DNA of 64,000 nucleotides from Planctomycetota bacterium (lineage in GTDB: Bacteria > Planctomycetota > Phycisphaerae > Phycisphaerales > SM1A02), in assembly GCA_021414025.1 (NCBI GenBank), contig JAIOPG010000007.1, forward strand, positions 391,268 through 455,267. Reading direction: 5' to 3'. Shown here piece by piece: positions 1 through 8,527 of the stretch. The notes below the pieces were generated by a model, which saw only the letters and a program-made list of their open reading frames with translations, ran no database searches and was not told the DNA's origin. Numbering within the stretch: the stretch's first letter is position 1; every line of letters starts with the position of its first letter. Made by a program: the position numbers and the translations under genes.

Positions 1-194
1 GTGTCCAGCTTGGCGACCTGGTCGATGAAGAAGGGCGCCTTGAAGTGGAGCCCCGCCTCGCGCACGATGCCTGCGGGCTTGCCGAAGCGCGTCGCCACCG
101 CGACCTCGTGGTAGTTCACCGTGTAGGTGGTGTTGAAGAGGGTCAGGACCAGAAGGATGAAGGCGCCGGCGGCGATGGGGAGGGTCTTTGACAT
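1..194 (-). CDS. hflC: HflC-like SPFH/band-7 protein, N-terminal fragment
   Basis: Only the first 64 codons lie in the window; the gene runs off the left edge. The start ATG is at 192-194. One N-terminal membrane segment (about residues 5-22, ending LVLTLFNTTY) is followed by the opening of an SPFH domain with the pattern VNYHEVAVATRFGKP and GLHFKAPF, typical of HflC. HflC pairs with HflK in a membrane complex that surrounds and modulates the FtsH protease. The gene lies 15 nt downstream of the HflK-like gene on the same strand, the usual hflK-hflC order. The family call is firm for the visible part; whether it acts with an FtsH here is inferred. Confidence 0.8.
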   Translation of the reverse strand, partial: MSKTLPIAAGAFILLVLTLFNTTYTVNYHEVAVATRFGKPAGIVREAGLHFKAPFFIDQVAKLD

Positions 195-209
195 GATGAT
201 CGTTCCTGC

Positions 210-2372
210 TTACTTGTCCGATTTCTTCTCGACGTAGTCGGCCAGGTTGAACCCGACTTCGGGCTGCTGCATCTGGATGTCCACGCGGATGCGGTTGGGG
301 TCGATGCCCAGGACGTATTTCTGACGGACGTTGGAGAGGCTCTGCGAGAGCGTCTCCATCAGCTTGCGCTGCATGAAAAGCTCGGGGGCCATGTGGTAGG
401 CGCCGGCCTGGCCCAGGACCTGGCTCGCGGTCTTGCGAGCGTCCAGATGCAGCTCCCAGCGCCGCGCCCGCGAGCGCTTGATCTGGGTGGCGATCTGCCC
501 GCGCGTCGAGACCAGAATGTTCTCCACCACCAGGCGAGCCGCCTTGGTCTCCTCGGCGCCCTCCCCCTTCTCGCGCAGCACCGCGCGCCACGCCTCGATC
601 GCCTCCACCGCCTGCGACGCCAGCCGCGCGTCGCCCAGCAGCGTGGCCATGGTGGTGTTCACGATGCGCTGCGCCTCCTCCTTCACCTTGCGCGCGTTCT
701 GCGTGTCCATCGAGAGCTCCTCGTACATCGCGGCGGACTCCCCCGGCGGGCGCAGGGCCGGGATCTGCACGCTCACGACCTCGACGCCGGTGCCCTCGCG
801 GTCAAAGGTCTGCTGGATGCGCTCGCGCAGCGCCGTGGCCAGGGCCGCCCCGCTGGGGCTGAGCACCTCGTCCAAGGGGCGCGTGGAAAGATATTGGCAG
901 ACGTCGCGGCGGGACATCTCTCGCAGGATGACCTCGCGCATCTCGAAGCCGGCGCGGCGCACCTTGGTGTCGCTGGCGAAGTTGAGCCAGGCCAGCAGAC
1001 CGTCCGGCTTGATCCGCCAGATCAGGACCAGGTCCGCGTCCACCAGGGCGAAGCGGTCGCTGATGCCGCGGGTGGCGGAGTCGCCGGGCTCGGCAGGGTT
1101 CGCGGCGGGAAGCGGCTCCAAAACCGTCGCCGCCTCGCTGCCCGCGCCCAGATCGCGCTGCACCTCGACGGCCAGCTTCGGTGCCGCGACCAGGTAGGCG
1201 TCGCGGTGCGTCTCGGCATCGGCCTCGGTGGTGGCTCCCCAGAGATTCACCTTGCCCACCTTCATGTTGCTGGTCTGCAGCGGGAGCGCGTGCACCTGGG
1301 CGATGTCGACGACCTCGGCGGTCTCGAAGGGCCAGGGCAGTTTCCACATCAGCTCGCCCTGGTGGACCCGTCCGGCGATCGATCCGCCGCGCAGCCGCAC
1401 CGCCTGCTCGCCCGGACCCACCACCACGATGCAGCTCAGGGCGAAGAGCGCCACGAGCCCGATGGCCGCCAGCGCGCCGCTGCTGCGCAGCAGCAGCTTG
1501 TAGCCCCAGCTCGAGGTGATGTCGAAGCCGAACTGGTAGTTGACCGCTTCGTTGATGCCGCGGACCAGATTGTCCGGCGCCGCCAGCAGCCCGAGCACGC
1601 GGCTGTCGAAGGCGGGGCGCGGCACCTCGTTGGCGCGGCGCGGCCGGTAGAGGTTGAGCGTCCAGTTCAGGAAGATCTCGACCGCCAGCGCCACCTGGAA
1701 GCCCGCGATGCCCAGCGCCATCCACTCGATGACCGCGGGGCGCTGGAAGACGTGGAAGACGATTCCAACCGCGATGGCCAGCGTGACCAGCGCGCTGCTG
1801 ACCATGAAGCCGGCTCCGCCGCGCAGGTTCTGCCAGGCGGGCTGCTTGGACATGCCCGCCACGAAGCGCGCGAAGATGAAGGCCACCAGGGCCAATCCGA
1901 TGCAGACTGCCAGTTGCCAGCCCAGTGAGCCGCCGACCGCGAAAGCGATGCCGTCGGGTCCCGGATCCTGCATCTCGCGCAGGCGGGTCCAGTTCCACAT
2001 GCCCAGCCCCAGCAGGAGCAGCGCGACCGCCAGGCTCACGATCGGCATCAGCCATCGGTGCATCTGGCCGAGCCGCCGAGCCGCGGCCTCCTGGTCGAGT
2101 GCCGAGCGCTCGAAGATGGTCTCGCCGCGCGAATGGGCCAGTTCCTCGCGCTCCAGCGACTCCAGGCGCTCCAGGTTGTGCTGGTGGAAGACGACGGCCA
2201 GGGCCGCCCAGACGGGCAGGCCGCACAGCACCATGGACGAGGCGACGACCAGCGTGGTGTCGCCGGCCAGACGCCCGAAAATCAGCAGCGCAACACCGGT
2301 CGCGAACTGGAGCGCGAACCCGAGGATCGAGACGCGGCAGGCTTGCTGGTAGGAAAAGTGATCGATTCTCAT
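210..2372 (-). CDS. hflK: HflK-like SPFH protein with a large polytopic N-terminal domain
   Basis: A 720-residue protein, much longer than the usual 350-420 residue HflK. The first 300 or so residues carry about six predicted membrane segments. A seventh, near residues 305-325 (ALAAIGLVALFALSCIVVVG), leads straight into the SPFH domain with GPGEQAVRLRGG. The C-terminal half has the long Ala/Glu-rich helix of SPFH proteins (NARKVKEEAQRIVNTT region), and the tail ends near NLADYVEKK. An ATG at 2372 is used; a TTG 21 nt upstream is possible, and neither has a strong ribosome binding site. It lies directly upstream of the HflC-like gene. The fused membrane portion is the odd part. It should act in the inner membrane as a scaffold for FtsH or other quality-control proteins (family knowledge). 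Confidence 0.8.
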   Translation of the reverse strand: MRIDHFSYQQACRVSILGFALQFATGVALLIFGRLAGDTTLVVASSMVLCGLPVWAALAVVFHQHNLERLESLEREELAHSRGETIFERSALDQEAAARRLGQMHRWLMPIVSLAVALLLLGLGMWNWTRLREMQDPGPDGIAFAVGGSLGWQLAVCIGLALVAFIFARFVAGMSKQPAWQNLRGGAGFMVSSALVTLAIAVGIVFHVFQRPAVIEWMALGIAGFQVALAVEIFLNWTLNLYRPRRANEVPRPAFDSRVLGLLAAPDNLVRGINEAVNYQFGFDITSSWGYKLLLRSSGALAAIGLVALFALSCIVVVGPGEQAVRLRGGSIAGRVHQGELMWKLPWPFETAEVVDIAQVHALPLQTSNMKVGKVNLWGATTEADAETHRDAYLVAAPKLAVEVQRDLGAGSEAATVLEPLPAANPAEPGDSATRGISDRFALVDADLVLIWRIKPDGLLAWLNFASDTKVRRAGFEMREVILREMSRRDVCQYLSTRPLDEVLSPSGAALATALRERIQQTFDREGTGVEVVSVQIPALRPPGESAAMYEELSMDTQNARKVKEEAQRIVNTTMATLLGDARLASQAVEAIEAWRAVLREKGEGAEETKAARLVVENILVSTRGQIATQIKRSRARRWELHLDARKTASQVLGQAGAYHMAPELFMQRKLMETLSQSLSNVRQKYVLGIDPNRIRVDIQMQQPEVGFNLADYVEKKSDK

Positions 2373-2509
2373 GGTGCCAACTTGGGTTTGCAAATAGTAT
2401 CGCAGACGGACGCGGAGCGGGCGAATCGGCGTTACGAACCGAGGTGATCCGGGTTCTCGCCCGCGTTACTCTTGGCGAACCATTTTCCCTCCCCCCCGAA
2501 GGAACCCGC

Positions 2510-3547
2510 ATGGCATGGATTGAGAAACTCCTCGCGCTCGCCCGGAACACGCTGCTGGAATGCATCCGCCAGCCGGTCACGCTGGTCGCCTCGATCATCG
2601 GGTTTCTGCTGATCCTGCTCTCCATCCCCTTCAGCGCCTTCACCATGGAGGACGACCAGCGGATGTTCATCGACATCGGCCTCTCCACCATCTTCATCTG
2701 CGGCGTCGTGCTCTCCGCGTTCCTGGCCACCGGGGTGGTGAGCCGGGAGATCGAGAACAAGACGGTGCTGACGGTGGTGAGCAAGCCGGTGCCGCGGCCC
2801 ATTTTCGTGCTCGGCAAATACCTGGGCGTGGCCGCGGTCCTGATGCTGGTCACGCTCTGGCTGGGGCTGATCTTCATGCTGACCGAACTGCACGGCACCA
2901 TGCCCACGGTCGCCACCCCCTACCACCAGCCGGTGCTCACCTTCGGCGTGGCCGCGGTCCTGCTGATGTTCGCCGCGGGAATCTGGTGCAATTTCCTTTA
3001 CGACTGGAACTTTGGATCGACGATCATCGCCCTGGGCCTGCCGCTGCTGCTGCTGGCCTACGGGGTCAGCCTGATCTTCAAGCCGAATTGGGCCACCGCG
3101 GACATCGCCGCCACGTTCAAGCCGAACCTGTGGAAGGCGATCGGCATGCTGATGATGGCGGAGCTGGTGCTGGGCGCGGTCGCCGTCGCCGTGAGCACGC
3201 GGCTGGGGCAGGTGCTGACCCTCGCGACGGTGCTGGCGACCTTCCTGACCGGGCTCCTGAGCGACTGGCTCTTCGCGCGCAAACTGCAGCAGCTCTCCGA
3301 CCTGATGTCGAAGCTGCCGCCGGCGGACCAGTCCTGGCATGACGCGGTGCACCTGGAGTGGGGTCTCTACAAGGCGCTGCAGTCGGTGATCCCGAATTTT
3401 CAGATCTTCTGGCTCACCGACGCGCTGACTCAAAAGAAGCCGATCGGCCTGGAGTACATCGCGACGGCCGTGCCCTACGGCGTGATCCTGATCGCGATGG
3501 CGCTGGCCATGGGAACCTTCCTCTTCCAACGCCGCGAAGTCGGCTGA
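2510..3547 (+). CDS. ABC-2 type transporter permease
   Basis: A 345-residue membrane protein with an ABC-2 layout: an N-terminal helix (VASIIGFLLILLSIPF), a soluble stretch containing SREIENKTVLTVVSKPVPR, then several further hydrophobic segments. The phrase VSREIENKTVLTVVSKP is typical of ABC-2 permeases of the NosY/YhaP kind, where the membrane protein docks onto its ATPase. The start ATG at 2510 follows GAAGGAACCCGC, giving a GAAGGA-type ribosome binding site. No ATP-binding partner lies next to it; both neighbours are on the opposite strand, so the partner must be elsewhere. The substrate is unknown. Confidence 0.75.
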   Translation: MAWIEKLLALARNTLLECIRQPVTLVASIIGFLLILLSIPFSAFTMEDDQRMFIDIGLSTIFICGVVLSAFLATGVVSREIENKTVLTVVSKPVPRPIFVLGKYLGVAAVLMLVTLWLGLIFMLTELHGTMPTVATPYHQPVLTFGVAAVLLMFAAGIWCNFLYDWNFGSTIIALGLPLLLLAYGVSLIFKPNWATADIAATFKPNLWKAIGMLMMAELVLGAVAVAVSTRLGQVLTLATVLATFLTGLLSDWLFARKLQQLSDLMSKLPPADQSWHDAVHLEWGLYKALQSVIPNFQIFWLTDALTQKKPIGLEYIATAVPYGVILIAMALAMGTFLFQRREVG

Positions 3548-3568
3548 GTCAATTGCAATCTGCGGAAT

Positions 3569-4138
3569 TCAGGCTGGCCAGGTCGCAGTTTCCTCGCGCC
3601 GGCGCTTGGAGAGCAACAGGGCGCCGATGACGATGGGCGGCACGAACGCAAAGATTCCGATGCAGCCGAGCTGGGCGATGAAGATCCCCTTGAACATTTC
3701 GGGCGTCATCTGCGGGGCGGGCTGGGGGCTCTTCTCCATTTCCTTCATGTAGTTCCGCTTGATCAACTCCGTCATCTCCTCGCGCCCGCCGATTTCAACC
3801 GCCATCCACGCCACTCCCAGGACCAGGGAGAAAAGCACCCAGAGCTTGGTCAGCATGAATCCGCGGCGCTGACGCTTGCGGAGCAGCCAGCCGGCAGCCA
3901 GGCCCAGGGCCGTTCCCACGGCGCCCAGAATGGTGAGCATCCGGATCGCCGCGATCATCCAGTCGGGCAGACCGAGGTACGTTTCGGTGGAGAGCGACTT
4001 GCCGGCGGTGAAACCATAAATCTCGAAACACACGCCCAGGCCGCACCAGGCCAGAAGGATCCAGCCGATCACGGCCGGCCACTTGGAGGCGGCGGGAGGA
4101 AGATAGGGATCGTCGACTTCGGAGAAGTTTTGCGTCAT
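3569..4138 (-). CDS. Small membrane protein of unknown function
   Basis: About 189 residues from the chosen ATG at 4138 (MTQNFSEVDD); an ATG 12 nt further up is also possible. Three or four hydrophobic stretches are visible: WPAVIGWILLAWCGLGVCF, a region near IRMLTILGAVGTALGLAAG, a third near LWVLFSLVLGVAWMA, and a C-terminal one near GIFAFVPPIVIGALLL followed by the basic tail SKRRREE. No catalytic motif is recognised. It ends 21 nt from the convergent ABC permease gene. Codon use matches the neighbours, so it is probably a genuine lineage-specific gene. Confidence 0.6.
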   Translation of the reverse strand: MTQNFSEVDDPYLPPAASKWPAVIGWILLAWCGLGVCFEIYGFTAGKSLSTETYLGLPDWMIAAIRMLTILGAVGTALGLAAGWLLRKRQRRGFMLTKLWVLFSLVLGVAWMAVEIGGREEMTELIKRNYMKEMEKSPQPAPQMTPEMFKGIFIAQLGCIGIFAFVPPIVIGALLLSKRRREETATWPA

Positions 4139-4192
4139 GCGCGGGATCATATCAATTCGGATCCGCGTCCACGGCGACAACTGCGGAAAGTG

Positions 4193-4222
4193 CTGAGGCC
4201 CGAAGGGGTCTCAGTTTTTTTT
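4193..4222 (+). terminator. Strong intrinsic terminator reading the plus strand
   Basis: CTGAGGCCC, loop GAAG, GGGTCTCAG (4193-4214) forms a nine-pair stem with one G-T wobble and is followed directly by eight T (4215-4222). On the minus strand the same element has an A-C mismatch and no T run. It therefore works best against plus-strand transcription, although the flanking genes are on the minus strand. It overlaps the stop codon of the exported protease-like gene. Confidence 0.65.
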
Positions 4223-5407
4223 GCGCATCTCGGTCAGCTTCTGCTGATAGTCCTTCTTCAGGCGCTGGAACGCCTCCTTCACAATCGGCGCCTTGACCTT
4301 GGCCTTCTGGAAGCCGGCGAAGAGATCCTCGTATTTCTGGGCCTCTTCCGGAATCAGCGGGCCGCCGCCCTCGTAGCCCATGGCCACGGGCTCGCACTTC
4401 TCCCAGATCCGCTGCATCTCGTCGAGCAGCTTGATCCGGTTGGCAATCTGCACCGACTCGCCCTGGCTGGCGCCCTTGATCTGCCACTCGGTCAGCAATT
4501 TGGACGCGGCCTTCTTGGAGTCGGTCACAGTCTTCGCCCACGAGTCCCCGACTTTCTTGCCCTCGGTGTTGATCACGTAGGAGTTCGGCTTGAGCTGCAT
4601 GATCTTGAAGAGCTCCTCCTCGGTGTCGGCGGTGCCCTGCGAGAATCCGCAGTCCAGGGCCACGTCCTCGGTGAAGGTGAGGTTGTCCTTGTCATCGCTG
4701 AGCATGACTTCACCGCTGGCGTTGTCGAAGAAGGTGACCTTGCCGGTCTTGGGATCCTTGGTGTAGCTCACGACCAGCGGTGAATAGACCATGCAGCGTC
4801 CCACCTGCCGGTTGCGACCCGCGCCCTCGGAAACCTCGCCGACGCGCTCGATCCACGCCTCCAGCTCCTTGCCCTGGGCGCTCTTGTCGCCGGAGAACAT
4901 GGTGATCGATCCCAGCGATCCGGTCTTCATGAAATAGATTTCGCGGCAGTGCATCGCGGTGTAGGCCGCGCCGGAGATGGCTTCCTCGATCCAGGCCACC
5001 ACGCGGTGCTTGTCGCGCATGCGGGTCAGTGTCTCGGCGATCTCGTCGCCCTCGGTCACCAGGCCGCCGCCGGAGTTGATCCGGATGATGATGATCTGAC
5101 CGGGGCCGTACTTGTCGGCCTCCTTCTCGATCTTCTCCATCTCATTGTGGCGCAGGCCCACGCCCACCATGCCGCCCAGCGGAAGGATGAAGACCTGGCG
5201 CCGCGTGTCGGTCTCGCCGACGCCGGGCTTGGCCGGGTCGTTCTTGGCGCTCTTCGCGGCCGTGTCCGAGGATTTCTGCGCGGGAGGCGCCGGAGTCTTG
5301 CCGGGCTGGACGCCGGCCGGAGTCGCGGGGGCCGCGGGCTTGGTCTGCGCGACCGCGGAGGTCGAGAGTGCGGCGAAGGCCACCACGAGGGAGAAGAACG
5401 ATTTCAT
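4211..5407 (-). CDS. Exported ClpP/SppA-fold serine protease-like protein
   Basis: A 398-residue protein with a signal peptide (MKSFFSLVVAFAALSTSAVAQ) and a Pro/Ala-rich linker to about residue 75. A ClpP/crotonase-fold domain follows, with IIIIRINSGGG, then EEAISGAAYTAMHC, then KTGSLGSITMFSG. In the SppA/NfeD family the serine of the S-G-x-x-Y segment is the nucleophile, and here ISGAAY retains it; the T-G-S-x-G block is also typical. The C-terminal 150 residues are helical and lysine-rich with no known motif. The start ATG at 5407 has AGGAA 10 nt upstream, preferred over two upstream ATGs. It follows a related gene whose stop is at 5440, suggesting a two-gene unit. Likely role: periplasmic or envelope proteolysis; the substrate is unknown. 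Confidence 0.65.
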   Translation of the reverse strand: MKSFFSLVVAFAALSTSAVAQTKPAAPATPAGVQPGKTPAPPAQKSSDTAAKSAKNDPAKPGVGETDTRRQVFILPLGGMVGVGLRHNEMEKIEKEADKYGPGQIIIIRINSGGGLVTEGDEIAETLTRMRDKHRVVAWIEEAISGAAYTAMHCREIYFMKTGSLGSITMFSGDKSAQGKELEAWIERVGEVSEGAGRNRQVGRCMVYSPLVVSYTKDPKTGKVTFFDNASGEVMLSDDKDNLTFTEDVALDCGFSQGTADTEEELFKIMQLKPNSYVINTEGKKVGDSWAKTVTDSKKAASKLLTEWQIKGASQGESVQIANRIKLLDEMQRIWEKCEPVAMGYEGGGPLIPEEAQKYEDLFAGFQKAKVKAPIVKEAFQRLKKDYQQKLTEMRKKN

Positions 5408-5439
5408 GGGTCGAATTCCTTGTTCAAGAAACATTCGGG

Positions 5440-6555
5440 TCATCGCCGCAGGCCGCCGCTGCCGCCGCTGGTGTTGGACTTGCCCTTTTCCTTCAACTCG
5501 AGGATCAAGGTGTCCACCTTGTTCATGTCCACACCGCGCTCCAACTTCCAGCGGAACTCAACCGCGGGATACTTCTTCATCGTGTCGCGGACCTTCTCCA
5601 GCGACTGCCGCGCGGAGTTGATCTTCTTGGGGTCCTGCTGGTTCTTTTCATACTCGCCGAAGGACTCGATGGATTTGGTGTAGGCCTTGCGCCACTCGGC
5701 AATGTAGTCGCTGACGATCTTCACGCCGTCCTGGTTGCTCTTGCCAAGGGAATCATCCCATTCGCGGTAGCCCAGCAGGAACATGAGGTCTTCAACGCTG
5801 TCGGCGATGCCGTCGCAGAGCCCCAGGTCTTCGGCGGTTTTGGCATCGAAGTTGGCAACGGCCTTCTCGTCGCCGTCGACCAAGAAGGTGCCTTTGGTGT
5901 CGTCGCGCCAGATAAGGTTGCGTCCGTCCCACGAGACGCTTAGCGTCTTCTCGGGGCGCATCATGGCCAGGCCGAGTTCGGGGGGATAGCCGCCACGGCG
6001 CAGGAATCCGTTGGCGATGCCGGTCCAGGCCGCCAGGAACTTGCGCACCACCTCGTGGTCGGGATGCCGCACGAACTCCATCACGCGGGCCATCCCCCAC
6101 AACCGCGCGTTGCTGGACATATAGAGGTCGGGCCAGGCCAGGGCCAGCGCCGTGCTGAAGCCCACGGAGTCCTTCACCCACATCACCTGCGGAATGCCGC
6201 CCAGGTCGTCCTTGAGCAGGCTGACCATCTTGCGGGCGTCTTCGAAATCCATGCGGCCGCGCTCGGCGCGGTCGTCATCCTGCAGGTAGTCGCGACGGTT
6301 GACGTCGGCGCTTTCCAGTTGAAAGATGATCAGGTCCGGCTTCTTCTCCTTCACGTCCTTGGCGACCTTCTCATAGATGCTCAGGCGGATGTCGGTGCCG
6401 ATCTGCCCATTGCCGTTGAGGCCCATGGGGATCACGTAAATTTTCGGCGCCTTGGAGGGATCCTTCTGGTTGATCTGGAGGGGGGACGGGGCGTCCGCCG
6501 CGAAGGCGCTGACCGCCGCCAGAATCATTCCGATGAGAATCGCTTGGTGCTTCAT
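5440..6555 (-). CDS. Exported ClpP/SppA-fold paralog, probable pseudoenzyme
   Basis: A 371-residue protein with a signal peptide (MKHQAILIGMILAAVSAFAA). It has the same ClpP-like plan as its downstream neighbour: KIYVIPMGLNGNGQIG, then PDLIIFQLESADVN, then VKDSVGFSTALALAWPDLYM, then a helical lysine-rich tail ending KGKSNTSGGSGGLRR. When the two are aligned by eye, the neighbour's nucleophilic serine in EEAISGAAYTA falls on glycine in KDSVGFSTALA, and the family's INSGGG loop is replaced by LESADVN. It therefore probably lacks protease activity and may partner or regulate the neighbour. Alignment by eye is approximate at this level of divergence. Confidence 0.55.
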   Translation of the reverse strand: MKHQAILIGMILAAVSAFAADAPSPLQINQKDPSKAPKIYVIPMGLNGNGQIGTDIRLSIYEKVAKDVKEKKPDLIIFQLESADVNRRDYLQDDDRAERGRMDFEDARKMVSLLKDDLGGIPQVMWVKDSVGFSTALALAWPDLYMSSNARLWGMARVMEFVRHPDHEVVRKFLAAWTGIANGFLRRGGYPPELGLAMMRPEKTLSVSWDGRNLIWRDDTKGTFLVDGDEKAVANFDAKTAEDLGLCDGIADSVEDLMFLLGYREWDDSLGKSNQDGVKIVSDYIAEWRKAYTKSIESFGEYEKNQQDPKKINSARQSLEKVRDTMKKYPAVEFRWKLERGVDMNKVDTLILELKEKGKSNTSGGSGGLRR

Positions 6556-6573
6556 GATCCCCGAGTATACGGA

Positions 6574-7800
6574 TCAAGGGCGGGAAAGTTGCCTGGCCAG
6601 ATCGATCGCGGCCCTGGCGGAATCGATCCTTCCCTCGAGTTGCTCGTCGTAAACCGCGTCCAGGATGCGGCGGAATTCCGGACCCGCGCGCAGCCCCAGT
6701 TTGATCAGGTCATCCCCGGAAAGCAGTGGAATGGGCGAAATCCCTTCCTTTTCAAGCATTTGGAAGTCGCGGCGAATTGCCGCGGCGGGCCCGGCGGCTT
6801 CGGTGGCGTAGACCTCAAGCGCGTCCGGAAAGGCGGGATTGGCGGCGGTTCTTTTTTGCAGGGCCTTGGTCAACCCGGGCCAGCCGGAAAGGGACGAGCG
6901 GATGGAGAGGGCGCCGGCCAGGGCGTCGCGCTCCTTGTTGGAGAGCACCAGGGCCTTGGTCCATTGCTCGACGCGCTCCTGCCAGGGCAGCGCCGACTCC
7001 CGGTCCAGAAGCCATGCCGCCAGGACCGCGGCCTGCCCTGCGTCCGCGGAAAGCGCCCTGACCCGCCGCAGCGGCGATTGCGGCGCCGCCTCCAGAAGCG
7101 TCGAGGGAGCGAGCCCGAGCGACTCGATCAGTTCGACCGCCGCCACACGGCTGGGATGCGAAAGCATGCGGCGCAGTTCCTGGCCGACGCGCTCGCGGCT
7201 CACACCGCGCAACTCGCGGGCGTGGGCCCGGATCGCGGCCTCGGTCTCCGGCTCGATGGTCAGCTGGTAGCGAGCCGCGAAGCGCGCCGCGCGAAGCAGC
7301 CGGAGACGGTCCTCGGAGAGTCGCGCGTCCGGATCGTTGATGGCCCGCAGGGTCCGGGAGTCGATGTCGGCGCGGCCCTTCACATGGTCGACCACCTCGC
7401 CGCTCAGCGGATGCATGAAGAGCCCGTTGATGGTGAAGTCGCGGCGCATCGCGTCGGAGCGCTCGTCGCCGAGGGCGACCGCCTCGGGCCGGCGCCCGTC
7501 GAGGTAGCGGCCGTCGCTGCGGAAGCTGGCGACCTCGATGACGCGGCCCTTGTGGTGGACCAGGATCACGCCGAAACTCTCCCCCACGCCTCGCGCCTTG
7601 GGGAAGATCCGCTGGATGTCCTCGGTGGTGGCGCTTGTGGCGATGTCGTAGTCGGCGGGCGAGAGCTTCAGCAGCTCGTCGCGAACGCAGCCGCCCGCGA
7701 AGTAGGCGATGTGTCCGGCGTCCAGGAATTTTTTGGCGATCTCCTGGGCCGCCTGGCGGGCGCCGACGCTGGATTCGGATCGGTGTGACGCGTCAGCCAT
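6574..7800 (-). CDS. CCA tRNA nucleotidyltransferase / poly(A) polymerase family
   Basis: A 408-residue class II nucleotidyltransferase. The N-terminal catalytic head shows FAGGCVRDELL, then DYDIATSAT carrying the two catalytic aspartates, then GESFGVILV and EVASFRSDGRY. RRDFTINGLFMHP is typical of bacterial CCA-adding enzymes and poly(A) polymerase I. The RNA-binding neck and body follow (RLLRAARFAARYQLTIEPET). It most likely completes or repairs the 3' CCA end of tRNAs using CTP and ATP. The body is shorter than in enzymes with an HD domain. The stop of the head gene and the start here overlap the downstream acyltransferase gene by 8 nt, so the two are probably co-transcribed. CCA-adding versus poly(A) activity cannot be told from sequence alone. 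Confidence 0.88.
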   Translation of the reverse strand: MADASHRSESSVGARQAAQEIAKKFLDAGHIAYFAGGCVRDELLKLSPADYDIATSATTEDIQRIFPKARGVGESFGVILVHHKGRVIEVASFRSDGRYLDGRRPEAVALGDERSDAMRRDFTINGLFMHPLSGEVVDHVKGRADIDSRTLRAINDPDARLSEDRLRLLRAARFAARYQLTIEPETEAAIRAHARELRGVSRERVGQELRRMLSHPSRVAAVELIESLGLAPSTLLEAAPQSPLRRVRALSADAGQAAVLAAWLLDRESALPWQERVEQWTKALVLSNKERDALAGALSIRSSLSGWPGLTKALQKRTAANPAFPDALEVYATEAAGPAAAIRRDFQMLEKEGISPIPLLSGDDLIKLGLRAGPEFRRILDAVYDEQLEGRIDSARAAIDLARQLSRP

Positions 7801-8527
7801 GCGCGTCCATCGTAGAGACCGGCCGGTCGCCGGGTCCCGGGGCGGGAAAGCGCCCGCCCGTGGCGCGGCGGATCGACTCGCGCCGGTTCAGGCGCAGGCG
7901 GTCCACTTCGCGGCGCAACCGTTCGATGCCGCCGTCGGGCTCGCGGCTCAGCTCCTCGGGATCGATGGCCTCCCCCGCCTCCACTTCGAGGCGCCCGAAG
8001 CATCTCGGCAGCTTGCGCGTCTTGGGCCAGACATCGAAGCAGCCCTCGACCCCGACCGGCACCACCGGCACCTTGGCCCTGCGGATGAGCAGCGCCACGC
8101 CGCGCTGGAAAGGCGCGATCGCGCCATCGTCGCAGCGGCCCCCCTCGGGATAGATCAGCAGGCAGCGCCCCGCGGCGAGCTCCTTCAGCGCCGCCTTGAT
8201 CGCGGCGGAGTCGGAGCGCTCCTTCAGCGGAATCGCATTGAAGGAGCGGATCAGGGCGCCGAACAAGCGGTTGTTGAAGAGATCGCTGCGCGCGATGTAG
8301 GCGGTCTGCCGGTCGAAGGCGATCGCGGCGTGCGGCACCGGATCCAGATAGGACTGATGGTTTCCCACCAGCAGCACGCCCCCCCGGCGCGGAATGTGGT
8401 GCGCGTTCACCACCTTCATGCGCCAGAAAATCCGCGCGATCGTTCCGCAGAAGAGGGCGATGAAATCCCACCAGATCCCCTGCAGGAGCGAGCGACCGGG
8501 AACGCGGCGTGCGAAGTCGTGGAACAT
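7793..8527 (-). CDS. plsC: 1-acyl-sn-glycerol-3-phosphate acyltransferase (PlsC family)
   Basis: A 244-residue acyltransferase. It carries the family's H-x4-D catalytic motif as NHQSYLD (about residue 55), the acyl-acceptor motif LIYPEGGR (about 125), and the PVVPVGVEG block. It transfers an acyl group to lysophosphatidate at the cytoplasmic membrane in phospholipid synthesis. The ATG at 8527 shares one base with the stop of the cytidylate kinase gene (TGATG), indicating translational coupling. The Arg/Pro-rich C-terminus after residue 215 is poorly conserved in appearance. Confidence 0.88.
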   Translation of the reverse strand: MFHDFARRVPGRSLLQGIWWDFIALFCGTIARIFWRMKVVNAHHIPRRGGVLLVGNHQSYLDPVPHAAIAFDRQTAYIARSDLFNNRLFGALIRSFNAIPLKERSDSAAIKAALKELAAGRCLLIYPEGGRCDDGAIAPFQRGVALLIRRAKVPVVPVGVEGCFDVWPKTRKLPRCFGRLEVEAGEAIDPEELSREPDGGIERLRREVDRLRLNRRESIRRATGGRFPAPGPGDRPVSTMDAHG

